Shown: positions 49,998 to 59,309 of the stretch, one piece after another
Layout: each line of letters begins with the position of its first letter
Numbering within the stretch: the stretch's first letter is position 1
Assembly (NCBI RefSeq): GCF_008632125.1
Contig: NZ_VWRN01000017.1
Span: 1-64,000, forward strand
DNA: 64,000 bases
DNA from: Cupriavidus cauae
GTDB taxonomy: Bacteria > Pseudomonadota > Gammaproteobacteria > Burkholderiales > Burkholderiaceae
Direction of reading: 5' to 3'
Notes under the pieces: generated by a model
What the model saw: only the letters and a program-made list of their open reading frames with translations
The model's database searches: none
What the model was told of the DNA's origin: nothing
Program-made: the position numbers and the translations under genes

Positions 49998-50957
49998 ATG
50001 AGCGGCTTGATGAAGGAAATCGACGAGCGGACCAACCTGACCAACAATAATCAGTTCGAATTATTGCTGTTCCGGCTCGGGAATGCCGAGCGTTCCGGCC
50101 AGAACGAGATATTCGGCATCAATGTATTCAAGGTCCGTGAAATTCTGGTGATGCCGAAAATCACGACCGTGGTCGGCGGCGCGCCGGCGATGCTGGGCAT
50201 GGCGGATATTCGCGGGCAGGTGATTCCGGTCATCGACCTGGCCAAGATCGTCGGCTGCACGCCACAGGGGGGCAGCTGCGGCATCCTGCTGGTCACGGAG
50301 TACGCCCGCTCGACGCAGGGCTTCGCCGTCGAGGGCGTCGAGGAAATCGTGCGCCTGGAATGGAACGAAGTGGTCTCGGCCGAGGCCAGCACCAAGGGGG
50401 GGCTGGTGACCAGCATCGCCAAGCTGAATGCGGACACCCCCGACGCTCGCCTGGTGCAGGTGCTCGACGTCGAACAGATCCTGCGCGACGTGCTGCCGAC
50501 CAGCCAGCCCGATGTCGACCCGTCCACCGTCGGACCGAAGCTGGCGCTGCGCCCGGGCACGAAAATTCTGGCGGCCGACGATTCCGCCCTCGCCCGCAGC
50601 CTGATCGAGCAAGGTCTCGATGCGATGGGCGTATCCGTGGTGATGACCAAGACCGGCCAGGAAGCGTGGGACGAACTGAACGACATCGCCGCCACCGCCG
50701 CGAAGGCCGGGCGCAATGTGCGCGACGAGATCGCCTGCGTGCTGACCGATCTCGAGATGCCGGAGATGGATGGCTTCACGCTGACCCGCAAGATCAAGGC
50801 GGACAAGCGCTTCCAGGGCATTCCGGTGGTCATCCATTCGTCGCTGTCGGGCAATGCCAGCGAGGACCATGTGCGCAAGGTCGGCGCGGACGCCTACGTG
50901 TCGAAGTTCCTCGCCAAGGATCTGGCGGAGACGATTCGCGGCGTGCTGCATATGTGA
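49998..50957 (+). CDS. cheV: CheV chemotaxis coupling protein (CheW-receiver)
   Basis: A 319-residue protein. Residues 18-170 are a CheW-like coupling domain (GINVFKVREILVMPKITTVV, MADIRGQVIPVIDL). Residues 188-316 are a receiver with D194-D195, phospho-acceptor D251 in TDLEMPEMDG, S281/S282 and K303. CheV links chemoreceptors to CheA and its phosphorylation tunes adaptation. No other chemotaxis gene is nearby. The ATG at 49998 follows AGAGGAAG. A REP-like palindrome follows the stop after 84 bp. Confidence 0.93.
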   Translation: MSGLMKEIDERTNLTNNNQFELLLFRLGNAERSGQNEIFGINVFKVREILVMPKITTVVGGAPAMLGMADIRGQVIPVIDLAKIVGCTPQGGSCGILLVTEYARSTQGFAVEGVEEIVRLEWNEVVSAEASTKGGLVTSIAKLNADTPDARLVQVLDVEQILRDVLPTSQPDVDPSTVGPKLALRPGTKILAADDSALARSLIEQGLDAMGVSVVMTKTGQEAWDELNDIAATAAKAGRNVRDEIACVLTDLEMPEMDGFTLTRKIKADKRFQGIPVVIHSSLSGNASEDHVRKVGADAYVSKFLAKDLAETIRGVLHM

Positions 50958-51040
50958 GGCGCTTCGCTGCGCTGCGGGGGAGACGAAGGCTGGTTGCGAC
51001 GGCGATGCCGTGGCGAGCGCCGTTTTTCCCTCTCCCCTAC

Positions 51041-51062
51041 CCTCTCCCGCGCGCGGGAGAGG
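51041..51062. repeat. REP-like palindrome after cheV
   Basis: CCTCTCCCGCG CGCGGGAGAGG is a perfect 22-bp palindrome preceded by CCCTCTCCCCTA, the same element as at 31276-31299. It may end the cheV transcript. Confidence 0.8.
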
Positions 51063-51098
51063 AGCCTACCCGCGCAGCCCGTGCTGACAGGCCAACCG

Positions 51099-51107
51099 TG
51101 CTATAGT
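51099..51107 (+). promoter_or_regulatory. Extended -10 promoter before a long leader
   Basis: TGCTATAGT is a TGn-TATAGT extended -10 element of sigma-70 type; no good -35 is seen at 17 bp. It would start a transcript near 51114 and a leader of about 300 nt before the ORF at 51412. Confidence 0.5.
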
Positions 51108-51135
51108 GTGTGCCTTCGCCCCAAGAGGCGAAAAC

Positions 51136-51168
51136 CCGGACAGATTATTAAGACAAGACACTGTCCGG
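51136..51168 (+). ncRNA. Candidate structured 5' leader or small RNA
   Basis: CCGGACAG and CTGTCCGG form an 8-bp stem around a 17-nt A/T-rich loop (ATTATTAAGACAAGACA), about 22 nt past the predicted start. GAGGCGAAAACCC precedes it. The remaining leader to 51411 has no frame with a ribosome site. This could be a regulatory leader, thermosensor or small RNA; no named family was recognised. Confidence 0.35.
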
Positions 51169-51411
51169 CTGGCCCCCAGGGCCCCGCCGCCCGACCTGAC
51201 GTCCGGCATTCACCACCCAGCGTTCCCGTTCCGTCGCCTCACCGCTGTTTCGGCTCAACCGAGCCGGGCCTCGCCTCGCGACCAAGCCGTTTCCGTAAGC
51301 CGCAACTGGCGCGCACTCACGCGCCGCAGCGCTCGACATCCGCATGCACCTGCCTCTGGCATCTGCGCGGACCCATCGGATCAGGGCAAGGGACCGCCCC
51401 CTTCCAATGAC

Positions 51412-51651
51412 ATGAATCAACAACACAACCAAAACCAGAACCAGAACCAATACACCGTCGCCGTCCATCCGATCCAGCAAAGCCCCGGCCAGTGGTTCGC
51501 CACTTACATCGTCAGCCGCTATGAAAGCGGACGCGAGCGGGTGCTCGAAAACGTCGCGGTACGCGACACGCTGCATCGCACGGAAGCGCAGGCAAAGCAG
51601 GTCGCCCGCCAGGCGGGCGAACGCGCGATTACGCGCTTGCGCCGCCATTGA
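51412..51651 (+). CDS. Small protein of unknown function
   Basis: A 79-residue protein with a Asn/Gln-rich start (MNQQHNQNQNQNQYTVAV), a central part that looks like one beta-sheet strand set (GQWFATYIVSRYESGRERVL) and a basic C-terminal helix (RTEAQAKQVARQAGERAITR). No family was recognised. It lies behind a 300-nt leader and 26 bp before another small gene; the two are probably co-expressed. Confidence 0.6.
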   Translation: MNQQHNQNQNQNQYTVAVHPIQQSPGQWFATYIVSRYESGRERVLENVAVRDTLHRTEAQAKQVARQAGERAITRLRRH

Positions 51652-51677
51652 GCGCGCGCATTTCCAAGGAGTCCACC

Positions 51678-51977
51678 ATGTACGCCAATCACGCTGTTTA
51701 CAAGGGCTATCGCCTCTCGGCACACGTCCATCACGCCGGCGAACAAGCCGGCAAGTCGGGCACCGCGCGCGACAGCTTCGAGGCAACGGTCAACATCATC
51801 GCCTTGGGCGGAGAGCCGTCGACCGGTTTGCCGGCGCTGCGCTCGCATCGCGCCGGCAGTCCGCGCGAGGCGATCGAAGCGGCCGTCGCCTACGGTCGCG
51901 ATGTGATCGACGGCCTGTCGAGCTTTACCAAGGGCAAGCGCAAGGCCGCGGCCACGAAGGCGCACGCGACAGCCTGA
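51678..51977 (+). CDS. Small protein of unknown function
   Basis: A 99-residue protein: YKGYRLSAHVHHAGEQAG begins a strand-rich core, followed by FEATVNIIALGG and a helix (SPREAIEAAVAYGRDVIDGL), then a Lys/Ala-rich basic tail (TKGKRKAAATKAHATA). AAGGAG precedes the ATG at 51678. It shares a layout with the preceding small protein (strands then an Ala-rich helix), so the two may be distant relatives. The role is unknown. Confidence 0.6.
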   Translation: MYANHAVYKGYRLSAHVHHAGEQAGKSGTARDSFEATVNIIALGGEPSTGLPALRSHRAGSPREAIEAAVAYGRDVIDGLSSFTKGKRKAAATKAHATA

Positions 51978-52088
51978 CGCAGCCGGTACGCCCGGCGCGG
52001 CAAGCTCCGCCCCGCGCCAGTTCGTCTTCGCCAGCTGCTCTTCGCCAGCTCATCTTGCGCTGGCTCGCTTGGGCTGGTCCGTCTTGCG

Positions 52089-52994
52089 CTAGCTCATCTT
52101 GCGCGCTTGCCCGTTCTCCACGGGCAACACGCCAAGTTCCGCCATCATCGCCCGTGCGATGGCCATGCGCTTTGGCGCCAGTTCCTCGCGCTGCAGATCC
52201 ATATTGAGCGCGAAGGCATGGACGCCGCCGCTGCGTTCGACCCACCCCACCCACCAGCCGTGGTTCAGCCCGGCATCCATCGCCCAGCCCGTCTTGGCGT
52301 AGATCGCGTGATCGTCATTGGCTTCGACGCGCAGGATCTCGCGCACCCATTGCTGGCTCAGGCGCGACGCCGGTAGTTGGCCCTGTGCCAGCCGCGCCAG
52401 AAAGCGCGTCTGTTCGGCCGCCGAGATCGCCAGCGGCCCGCGCAGCCAGAACTGATCCACCACCTTCCCGAGTTGCCGGTTGCCATAGTCGAGCCGGTCG
52501 ACCCACGTCTGCATCCGCTGCATGCCGATCCGCCGGGCAATGCCCTGGTAGACCGGCACATTCGACATCGCGATCGCCTCGCGCAGATTCATGTCGCGCT
52601 GCCACTGCGGGAAGCGCGTCTTGCCGCCGCCATATGGCTGGATCTGGTCCGGATCGGCCACCACGCCGGTCTCGAAGGCGATCAGGCTGTTCGGAATCTT
52701 GTAGGTCGACGCCGGCACCATGCGCGTCTTCGCACGCGATGCGTTGACCAGCGTCATCCGGTTCGCCTTGACGTCGAACAGCGCAAAACAGCCGTCGACG
52801 TCCAGCGCGCGAAAGTGCGCCATCAAATCACCGCGGGCGACTTCGCTCGGCGCGGCGACGGCGCTTGCCGGCGCGACATCGGCCAGCGCCAGGCGCGCGG
52901 CAGGCAGCAGCGCGGCGCCGCCGGCCAGTTGCAGCAGGCGGCGGCGATACAGGCCATGCGCGTGCAGGGACTGCGCTTCGGTACGGGACTTCAT
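52089..52994 (-). CDS. Class D (OXA-type) beta-lactamase
   Basis: A 301-residue serine beta-lactamase. The active site is S97-T-Y-K100 in PASTYK, SNV is at 144-146 (S-x-V), YGN at 170-172, W183 in QFWLRGPL, and KTG at 234-236. These are all class D motifs; the Lys100 is normally carboxylated. The N-terminus has YRRRLLQLAGGAALLPAARLALA, a twin-arginine-like signal, so Tat export is possible. The ATG at 52994 follows AAGGAG. It resembles chromosomal enzymes of Ralstonia and Pandoraea; spectrum cannot be inferred. No regulator is adjacent. Confidence 0.92.
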   Translation of the reverse strand: MKSRTEAQSLHAHGLYRRRLLQLAGGAALLPAARLALADVAPASAVAAPSEVARGDLMAHFRALDVDGCFALFDVKANRMTLVNASRAKTRMVPASTYKIPNSLIAFETGVVADPDQIQPYGGGKTRFPQWQRDMNLREAIAMSNVPVYQGIARRIGMQRMQTWVDRLDYGNRQLGKVVDQFWLRGPLAISAAEQTRFLARLAQGQLPASRLSQQWVREILRVEANDDHAIYAKTGWAMDAGLNHGWWVGWVERSGGVHAFALNMDLQREELAPKRMAIARAMMAELGVLPVENGQARKMS

Positions 52995-53248
52995 GGTCTC
53001 TCCTTGTTCGTTGGGGCTGCTGCGATCGGCGGCTTGCCGATGGCAGCGGCGGGTTGTGCGCGCCGGTCCGGCCGGCGCGGCGCATCGCCGGCCGGACAGT
53101 GCGCATCGTAGCCATGGCGGAGTTCCGGTCCAATCCTGCCCATGCGACAATCCGGCACGGCTGTCACGGCTGTCACATCGACCGGCCTTTTTTGCCATCC
53201 TTCCGTCTTCCTTCCGCTCCGTTGCGCCCCTTTCGCTCCCCCTGCTCC

Positions 53249-54928
53249 ATGCCCGATCCCGTCGTCGTCGAACTGTCCGCCCCGCAATCGGTCAACGGCA
53301 CGCGCGCCGCCTACCAGTCGGTCTGGCTGCTGGTGCGGCTGCACCACGCCACGCTGGCATCGCCGCAACGGCCACTGGTCTACGCGGACGACCTGCGCGA
53401 GCGCATGAGCAATGCGCGCACGCTGCGGATGGCGATCGCCCGCGCCTTCCAGGACTTCGGACGCTGGCAGTTGCAGGTCGGATGGGGCGAGGACGCGAGC
53501 CGCGACCCGCGCTTCCTCAATCTGGAAGGACGCAGCCAGGGGCCGTTCTGGCTGGCCGCGCACGAGCGCCAGCGCATCGTCTGCCAGGTCGAAGGCGCGC
53601 CCGCCACTGCGCACGAGATTGCCGCCTTTCTCGGTCTGGACCGCGACGGGCGCGCACAAGGCAAGGCCGCCGCGCCGCAGCGGATGGTGACGCAGACCGA
53701 CCTGTCCTTCTGGCGCCATTTCGTCGACGGCAAGCAGGCGCTGCGCGAGGGGCGATTGCTGACGCCGCTGGCGCGTGACGAAGCGGCTGCCACCGGCAAG
53801 GGTGGTAACGGCAGCCATGACGCCCCGGCCGCGCTGACGGCATTTCGCGCCGCGCGCCGGCTCGCCGTCAGCGAATTCGAACACGCCTTTGTCGCGCTGA
53901 ACGAGGCGCTGCTGTGGCGCCGCCTCGGCGACCGCGCGCAAACCCGCAAGATGCTGCGCGCGCTGCGACGGCGTCGGCGCGGCCACGCGATCGCGGGCAA
54001 CGACTACCTCGACGCGATGGAAGGCATCGTCGCGGCCTGGTGCGCCTACGACGAGCGCGATCTGCGCGGGGCGCTGGCGCTGTTGCAGGCGCTGGCGCAG
54101 AACGCGCCCGGCGCGACGCTGGTGCAGGTGCACCCGCACGTCCGCTTCGAGTGGCACAACCTCGCCGCGCTGATCCAGCGCTCGCATGCGCTGTCGGCGG
54201 CCGCGACCAACGACACGGCAGCGGCCGGCACGCTCGCCGAGCAGGCCGTCGCGCATTTCGAGCAGGCGCTGGCGGCGGCCTTCGAATCGAACGTCTCCGA
54301 TGCCGCTCAGCACGTCGCGGCAAATATCGGCATGGCGCTATGGCTGTTCGGCGAGGCCGGCATCGCATGGTCGGGCGCCTTGCCCGGCGCACTGCCCGGT
54401 GCCGTGCCCGGGGTCTCGTCCGAGCGCGAGGCCGAGCGCGCGATCCAGTGGATCGGCCTGTCGGAATGGCTGGGCCGCGGCGCGGGCAATCGCCATCCGT
54501 CGGCGTGGAACGCGATCTATCTGATGCGCATCGCCCGCGGCGCCTGCCATACCGCGCCGCGTCCCACGCTGGCCGAATTCCAGGCCGCCGCGCCGATCGG
54601 CGTGGCCGCGCTGCGCCAACTGGCCGGGCCCTTCGCCGACGCCTTCACCGGCCCGGCCTGGCCCGACAGCTGGCACGAGGTCGCCGCCTGGCGCCTGGCG
54701 GAATCGCAGCGCGGCGAGCGCAAGTATCCGCTGCTGCAGCAGAGCAGCCTGTGGTTCGAACTGGCGTGGTATGCCGCCCATGCGGGCCAACTGGAACAGG
54801 CGGCCCGTGCGCTGCGTTCGCTGCGCGAGGGGCTGCGGCAATTGGCGGTCAGCGATCGGCAGTATTTCGGCAAGCCGCTGTTCGATGCGCTGCCCGAGCC
54901 GGTGCATCGGCTGGCGCGGGACGACTGA
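53249..54928 (+). CDS. Large helical protein of unknown function
   Basis: A 559-residue protein with no signal or membrane segment. The N-terminal 130 residues mix strands and helices (AAYQSVWLLVRLHHATLASP, FQDFGRWQLQVGWGED, GPFWLAAHERQRIVCQVEG). From about 200 it is almost wholly helical, in TPR-like pairs (FEHAFVALNEALLWRRLGDR, LRGALALLQALAQNAPGATL). A GALPGALPGAVPG repeat sits near residue 375. No family was recognised. The ATG at 53249 gives the first well-formed protein; the frame extends to 52865 without support. A minus-strand terminator for the czc operon follows. Confidence 0.65.
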   Translation: MPDPVVVELSAPQSVNGTRAAYQSVWLLVRLHHATLASPQRPLVYADDLRERMSNARTLRMAIARAFQDFGRWQLQVGWGEDASRDPRFLNLEGRSQGPFWLAAHERQRIVCQVEGAPATAHEIAAFLGLDRDGRAQGKAAAPQRMVTQTDLSFWRHFVDGKQALREGRLLTPLARDEAAATGKGGNGSHDAPAALTAFRAARRLAVSEFEHAFVALNEALLWRRLGDRAQTRKMLRALRRRRRGHAIAGNDYLDAMEGIVAAWCAYDERDLRGALALLQALAQNAPGATLVQVHPHVRFEWHNLAALIQRSHALSAAATNDTAAAGTLAEQAVAHFEQALAAAFESNVSDAAQHVAANIGMALWLFGEAGIAWSGALPGALPGAVPGVSSEREAERAIQWIGLSEWLGRGAGNRHPSAWNAIYLMRIARGACHTAPRPTLAEFQAAAPIGVAALRQLAGPFADAFTGPAWPDSWHEVAAWRLAESQRGERKYPLLQQSSLWFELAWYAAHAGQLEQAARALRSLREGLRQLAVSDRQYFGKPLFDALPEPVHRLARDD

Positions 54929-54942
54929 CGGAGCGCCCGGCA

Positions 54943-54975
54943 ATAAAAAAGGGCCCCCGCCTTCGCGGGGACCCC
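54943..54975 (-). terminator. Intrinsic terminator of the czc-like operon
   Basis: On the minus strand: GGGG T CCCCGC GAAG GCGGGG G CCC TTTTTT. The CCCCGC/GCGGGG stem has a GAAG loop and an outer GGG/CCC pair, then six Ts and ATT. It lies 47 bp past the czcA-like stop, the expected place for the end of that operon. Confidence 0.85.
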
Positions 54976-55021
54976 AACGCACCACCATGGCGCCGGCACG
55001 GTGCCGGCGCCCGGCCTTCGA

Positions 55022-58000
55022 TTACACCGGCTCGTCCGTCGCCGGATTCGGCTTGTGGTCGTCGAACCAGCGATAGAGCGTGGGCACCATCACCAGCGTC
55101 AGCAGCGTCGACGTGATCAGGCCGCCGATCACCACCACCGCCAGCGGGCGCTGCACCTCGGAGCCCGGCCCCGTCGAGAACAGGAACGGCACCAGGCCCA
55201 GCAGCGCGATGGTCGCCGTCATCATCACCGGGCGGAAGCGCTGGGCGGCGCCCTGCCGCACCGCGGTGTCCAGATCCAGACCGCTGTCGCGCAGCCCGCG
55301 GATATAGGACACCAGCACCACGCCGTTGAGCACCGCGATGCCCCACAGCGCGATGAAGCCCACCGATGCCGGCACCGACAGGTATTCGCCGGTGACGAAC
55401 AGGCCGATGATGCCGCCGATCGATGCGAACGGCAGCACGGTGATGATCAGCGTGGCGAAGCGCAGCGAGTTGAACAGCAGGAACAGCAGGAAGAAGATCG
55501 CGGCGATCGTGATCGGCACGATGATCTTCAGGTGGCCCATCGCGCGTTCCATGTTCTGGAACTGGCCGCCCCACTCGAAGTAATAGCCTTCGGGCAGCTT
55601 GACCTTGCTGTCTGCCGCCTGCTGCAGTTCGGCGACGAAGCCGCCGAGGTCGCGGTCCTTGACGTTGATCATCACCACCACGCGGCGCTTGGCCATTTCG
55701 CGGCTGATCTGCGCCGGGCCGTCGCTGACCTCGATCTTGGCGACGCTCTGCAGCGGCACCTGGATGCCGTCCGGCGTGGTCACCAGCAGCTGGCGGATCG
55801 ACTGGACATCATGACGGAAGCGCTCCGGCAGGCGGACCGCGGCGCTGAAGCGGCGCTCGCCCTCGAAGATGTCGGTGGCGCGCTTGCCGCCGATCGAGAT
55901 CTCGATGATGTCGTGGATGTCCGAGACATTGAGCCCATAACGCGCGATCGCCTGGCGGTCGATCTCGATCGACAGGTACTGCTGACCGGTGATGCGCTCG
56001 ATGCGGATGTCCTGCGAACCCTGGATGCCGCCCGCCACGCGCGCCACCTCGCCGGCCAGCTCGCGCAGCTTGCCGAGGTCGTCGCCGAAGATCTTGACCG
56101 CGATATCCGAACGCACGCCGCTGACCATCTCGTCGATCCGGTCGGAAATCGGCTGCGCCATCACGATCTGCACGCCGGGGATCGCCCGCAGCTTCTGCCG
56201 GATCTGTTCGGCGATGTCGTCCTGGGTCCAGCCGTCGGGCCACTCGTCGCGGTCCTTCAGGCTGGCGATCGGGGTGGACTCGTTCTGGCTCTGCGGGTCC
56301 GCCGGGCTCTCGCCGCGGCCGACGCCGGACACCACCGACTTGACGCCCGGCACGCTGAGCACCAGCTTGTTGGCCTCCTTCTCGAGCTTGATCGATTCCT
56401 CCAGCGAGATGTTGGGCACGCGGTCGATCGCCGGAACGATCGAGCCTTCCTTCATCTCCGGCATGAACGACGAACCGAGCAGCGGCACGATCGCCAGCGT
56501 GGCCAGGAACGCGACCACGGCGGCGACCACGGTCTTGCGGCTGTTCGCCATCGCCCAGCCCAGCATCCGCAGATAGTGGCGCTTCAGGAAGGCGATCACC
56601 TTGGTGTCGTGCTCCGCACCGCCCTTGAGCAGGTACGACGACAGCACCGGCGACAGCGTCAGCGACAGCACCAGCGAGATCGCCAGCGCGATCGCGATGG
56701 TGAAGGCCAGCGGCGCAAACATCTTGCCCTCGGTGCCGGTCAGCGTCATCAGCGGCAGGAACACCAGGATAATGATGCCGACGCCGACGATCACGGGCGT
56801 CGCCACTTCCTGCACCGCCTTGACCAGCACCTCGGTCTTGGTCAGCCTCAGTTCATCCTTGCGCCCCAATCGCTCGAACGCGTTCTCGACCACCACCACG
56901 GAGCCGTCGACCATCAAGCCGATGGCGATCGCCAGACCGCCCAGCGACATCAGGTTCGCCGACAACCCGACCTGGTTCATCACCATGAAGGTCAGCAGCG
57001 GCGTCAGCACCAGCGTGGCCAGCACGATGACGGACGAGCGCAGGTCGCCGAGGAACAGGAACAGCACGATCACCACCAGCACCACGCCTTCGAGCAGCAC
57101 CTTGGTCACCGTCCACAACGCGGCATCGACCAGTTCGCTGCGGTCGTAGTACGGCACGATCTGCAACTTGCCGGGCAGCATGCCGCGCTCGTTGATCTCG
57201 GCGACGCGCTGCTTGACGCGGCTGACGACTTCCTTGGCGTTGCCGCCGCGCATCATCATCACGATGCCGCCGACCGCCTCGGTCTGGCCGTTCTTGATCA
57301 GCGCGCCCTGCCGCACTTCATGGCCGATGGTGACCTCGGCCACGTCGCGCAGATAGACCGGCGTGCCGTTGACCTCCTTGAGCACGATGCTCTTCAGGTC
57401 CTCGACGCCCTGCGCCAGGCCCACGCCGCGGATCAGGTACTGCTCGGCATAGTGCGGCAGCACGCCGCCGCCGGAGTTGGCGTTGTTCTGCGCGAGCGCC
57501 TGGTACACCTGCTGCACGGAGATGCCGTAGTGGCGCATGCGATCCGGGTTGATCAGCGCCTGGTACTGCTTGACGTAGCCGCCCTGGGAGTTGATCTCGG
57601 CCACGCCCGGAATCGAACGCAGCAGCGGACGCACGACCCAGTCCTGCACGATGCGGCGTTCGGACAGCTCCTCCTGCGTCAGTTCGCGATCGCCGTCGTC
57701 GGCGCGGTCCAGCGTGTACTGGTAGACCTCGCCAAGGCCGGTGGAGACCGGGCCGAGCACCGGCGAGACGCCTTCCGGCATGCGCCCGCCGACCTCGATC
57801 AGCCGCTCCATCACGAGCTGGCGCGCGAAATAGACGTCGGTGGCATCGGTAAACACCAGCGTGATCAGCGACAGGCCCGCCTTGTTCAGCGAGCGCATCT
57901 CGACCAGCCCGGGCAGGCCGGTCATCGCGATCTCGATCGGCACGGTGACGAAGCGCTCGACCTCTTCCGGCGAGCGGCCCGCCGCTTCGGTGGCGATCTG

Positions 58001-58141
58001 CACCTGCACGTTGGTGACATCGGGGAAGGCGTCGACCGACAGCTTGCCGGCGGCGCGCAACCCGAAGAAGAACAGCACGACCGCGATCACGCAGACCACG
58101 AGCCGCTGGTTGATGGCAGCTTGGACTAGGGATTGGATCAT
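55022..58141 (-). CDS. Heavy-metal efflux RND pump (CzcA/CusA family)
   Basis: A 1039-residue inner-membrane antiporter of the HME-RND family, which pumps metal cations out of the periplasm. It has twelve helices and two large periplasmic loops; VDAFPDVTNVQVQI near residue 40 and EVERFVTVPIE are family landmarks. The helix-4 segment AIAIGLMVDGSVVVVENAF (about 405-423) lacks the DF-G of CzcA/CnrA and resembles the HME5 subgroup pattern, so the cation is uncertain. ATG 58141 was preferred; a TTG at 58150 would overlap the adaptor gene stop. It follows the adaptor and outer-membrane genes in one operon. Confidence 0.9.
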   Translation of the reverse strand: MIQSLVQAAINQRLVVCVIAVVLFFFGLRAAGKLSVDAFPDVTNVQVQIATEAAGRSPEEVERFVTVPIEIAMTGLPGLVEMRSLNKAGLSLITLVFTDATDVYFARQLVMERLIEVGGRMPEGVSPVLGPVSTGLGEVYQYTLDRADDGDRELTQEELSERRIVQDWVVRPLLRSIPGVAEINSQGGYVKQYQALINPDRMRHYGISVQQVYQALAQNNANSGGGVLPHYAEQYLIRGVGLAQGVEDLKSIVLKEVNGTPVYLRDVAEVTIGHEVRQGALIKNGQTEAVGGIVMMMRGGNAKEVVSRVKQRVAEINERGMLPGKLQIVPYYDRSELVDAALWTVTKVLLEGVVLVVIVLFLFLGDLRSSVIVLATLVLTPLLTFMVMNQVGLSANLMSLGGLAIAIGLMVDGSVVVVENAFERLGRKDELRLTKTEVLVKAVQEVATPVIVGVGIIILVFLPLMTLTGTEGKMFAPLAFTIAIALAISLVLSLTLSPVLSSYLLKGGAEHDTKVIAFLKRHYLRMLGWAMANSRKTVVAAVVAFLATLAIVPLLGSSFMPEMKEGSIVPAIDRVPNISLEESIKLEKEANKLVLSVPGVKSVVSGVGRGESPADPQSQNESTPIASLKDRDEWPDGWTQDDIAEQIRQKLRAIPGVQIVMAQPISDRIDEMVSGVRSDIAVKIFGDDLGKLRELAGEVARVAGGIQGSQDIRIERITGQQYLSIEIDRQAIARYGLNVSDIHDIIEISIGGKRATDIFEGERRFSAAVRLPERFRHDVQSIRQLLVTTPDGIQVPLQSVAKIEVSDGPAQISREMAKRRVVVMINVKDRDLGGFVAELQQAADSKVKLPEGYYFEWGGQFQNMERAMGHLKIIVPITIAAIFFLLFLLFNSLRFATLIITVLPFASIGGIIGLFVTGEYLSVPASVGFIALWGIAVLNGVVLVSYIRGLRDSGLDLDTAVRQGAAQRFRPVMMTATIALLGLVPFLFSTGPGSEVQRPLAVVVIGGLITSTLLTLVMVPTLYRWFDDHKPNPATDEPV

Positions 58142-58146
58142 CGTGG

Positions 58147-59307
58147 TCAACCTTGCTCGAGGCGTTTGCGCTCGTTATCCAGATGGAACGCGCCATTGAC
58201 CACGATGCGGTCGCCAGCCTTGACGCCGCTCTGCACCACGCGCATGCCGTCGCTCTCGGCACCGAGCTTGACCGGCACGGCGCGATACAGGCCTTCGCCC
58301 TGCTCGACGTAGACCTGCTCCTCGTTGCCATCGCGCACCACGGCCGAGCCGGGCACCACCAGCCGCTCGGTCGGCCGGCTGGCGATCACCATGCTGGCCA
58401 GCATCGCGGGCTTCAGGCGACCCTCGCGATTGTCCAGTTCTGTGCGAACCAGCACCGTGCGCGACTCGGGATTGACGGTGCGGCCCACATAGATCAGCTT
58501 GCCGGCGATGCGGCTGCGGCCCGTGCCGGCCCCCAGCGACGGCACGTCGATCTCGACGGTCTGCCCCTCGGCCACCAGCGCGGCCTGCTGCTCGGGCACC
58601 TCGGCGACGACCCAGACGCGCGACAGGTCGGCCACCGTGTACAGCGAATCGGCGGGCTGCACCACCTGCCCCTGCGCGACCTTGCGCTCGACCACGGTGC
58701 CGCTGATGCTGGAGTACACCGGCGAATACGAATTGATGCTGCCGCCCTTGGACAGCTCGGCGATGGCCGCCTTGGACATGCCGAGCACGCGCAGCTGGTC
58801 GCGATAGGCATGCATCTCGGCGTTGGCGATCGCATATTCGCTCTCGCGGCGCTGCAGCTCGCCGCGGCCGATCACGTCGGCGGCGAACAGCTGGCGCGCG
58901 CGCTCGGCGTTCTGCGCCTGCAGTTGCGTTTGCGCCAGCGCCTTCAGATACGACATCTGCGCGGCGCCCAGCTCGCTGCTGTGCAGGCGCGCCAGCACCT
59001 GGCCGGCCTTCACTTCCTGGCCGGGCATCGCGTAGAGGTCGGTCACGCGCCCGGTCACGGACGCGCCGATGCGCGCGACGCGCTGCTCGTCAAAGTCGAT
59101 GCGGCCGGCCACGTGCAGCATCTCGCTGAACGGGCTGGTGGTCACCGGCGCGATCTTCAGCTGCTGCTGCAGCGACGGCTCGGGCTTGACTACCCCGGGC
59201 GGCAGCTTGGGTGCCTCGGCCGCGGGCGGCGGCTCCTCGGAACAGGCCGCGAGCGTCAACATCATGGCGGCAGCCACCGCCAGGGTACGGAGGGAAAAGG
59301 GGCGCAT
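58147..59307 (-). CDS. RND periplasmic adaptor (CzcB-like), probable lipoprotein
   Basis: A 386-residue membrane-fusion protein. The N-terminus MRPFSLRTLAVAAAMMLTLAAC is a lipoprotein signal with Cys22. A barrel-sandwich hybrid starts near ARIGASVTGRVTDLYAMPGQ; a helical hairpin follows (QLQAQNAERARQLFAADVIG), then lipoyl and beta-barrel parts (YSPVYSSISGTVVERKVAQG). It joins the RND pump to the outer-membrane channel. Its stop is 6 bp before the czcA-like ATG. No His-rich metal domain like CzcB's is visible. Confidence 0.9.
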   Translation of the reverse strand: MRPFSLRTLAVAAAMMLTLAACSEEPPPAAEAPKLPPGVVKPEPSLQQQLKIAPVTTSPFSEMLHVAGRIDFDEQRVARIGASVTGRVTDLYAMPGQEVKAGQVLARLHSSELGAAQMSYLKALAQTQLQAQNAERARQLFAADVIGRGELQRRESEYAIANAEMHAYRDQLRVLGMSKAAIAELSKGGSINSYSPVYSSISGTVVERKVAQGQVVQPADSLYTVADLSRVWVVAEVPEQQAALVAEGQTVEIDVPSLGAGTGRSRIAGKLIYVGRTVNPESRTVLVRTELDNREGRLKPAMLASMVIASRPTERLVVPGSAVVRDGNEEQVYVEQGEGLYRAVPVKLGAESDGMRVVQSGVKAGDRIVVNGAFHLDNERKRLEQG

Positions 59308-59309
59308 GG

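Noticed and set aside
31276..51062. GGGAGAGGG palindromes as IS ends or attachment sites
   Set aside because: No transposase or target duplication is seen; they match common REP-like intergenic repeats.
55001..58129. Open frame of 1042 codons on the plus strand rich in His, Asp, Arg and Gln
   Set aside because: It is the exact antisense of the RND pump gene; composition is that of a GC-rich shadow frame, with no domain.
58142..58150. TTG start for the RND pump at 58150
   Set aside because: The ATG at 58141 has better spacing to AAGG and is the normal family start MIQSL.
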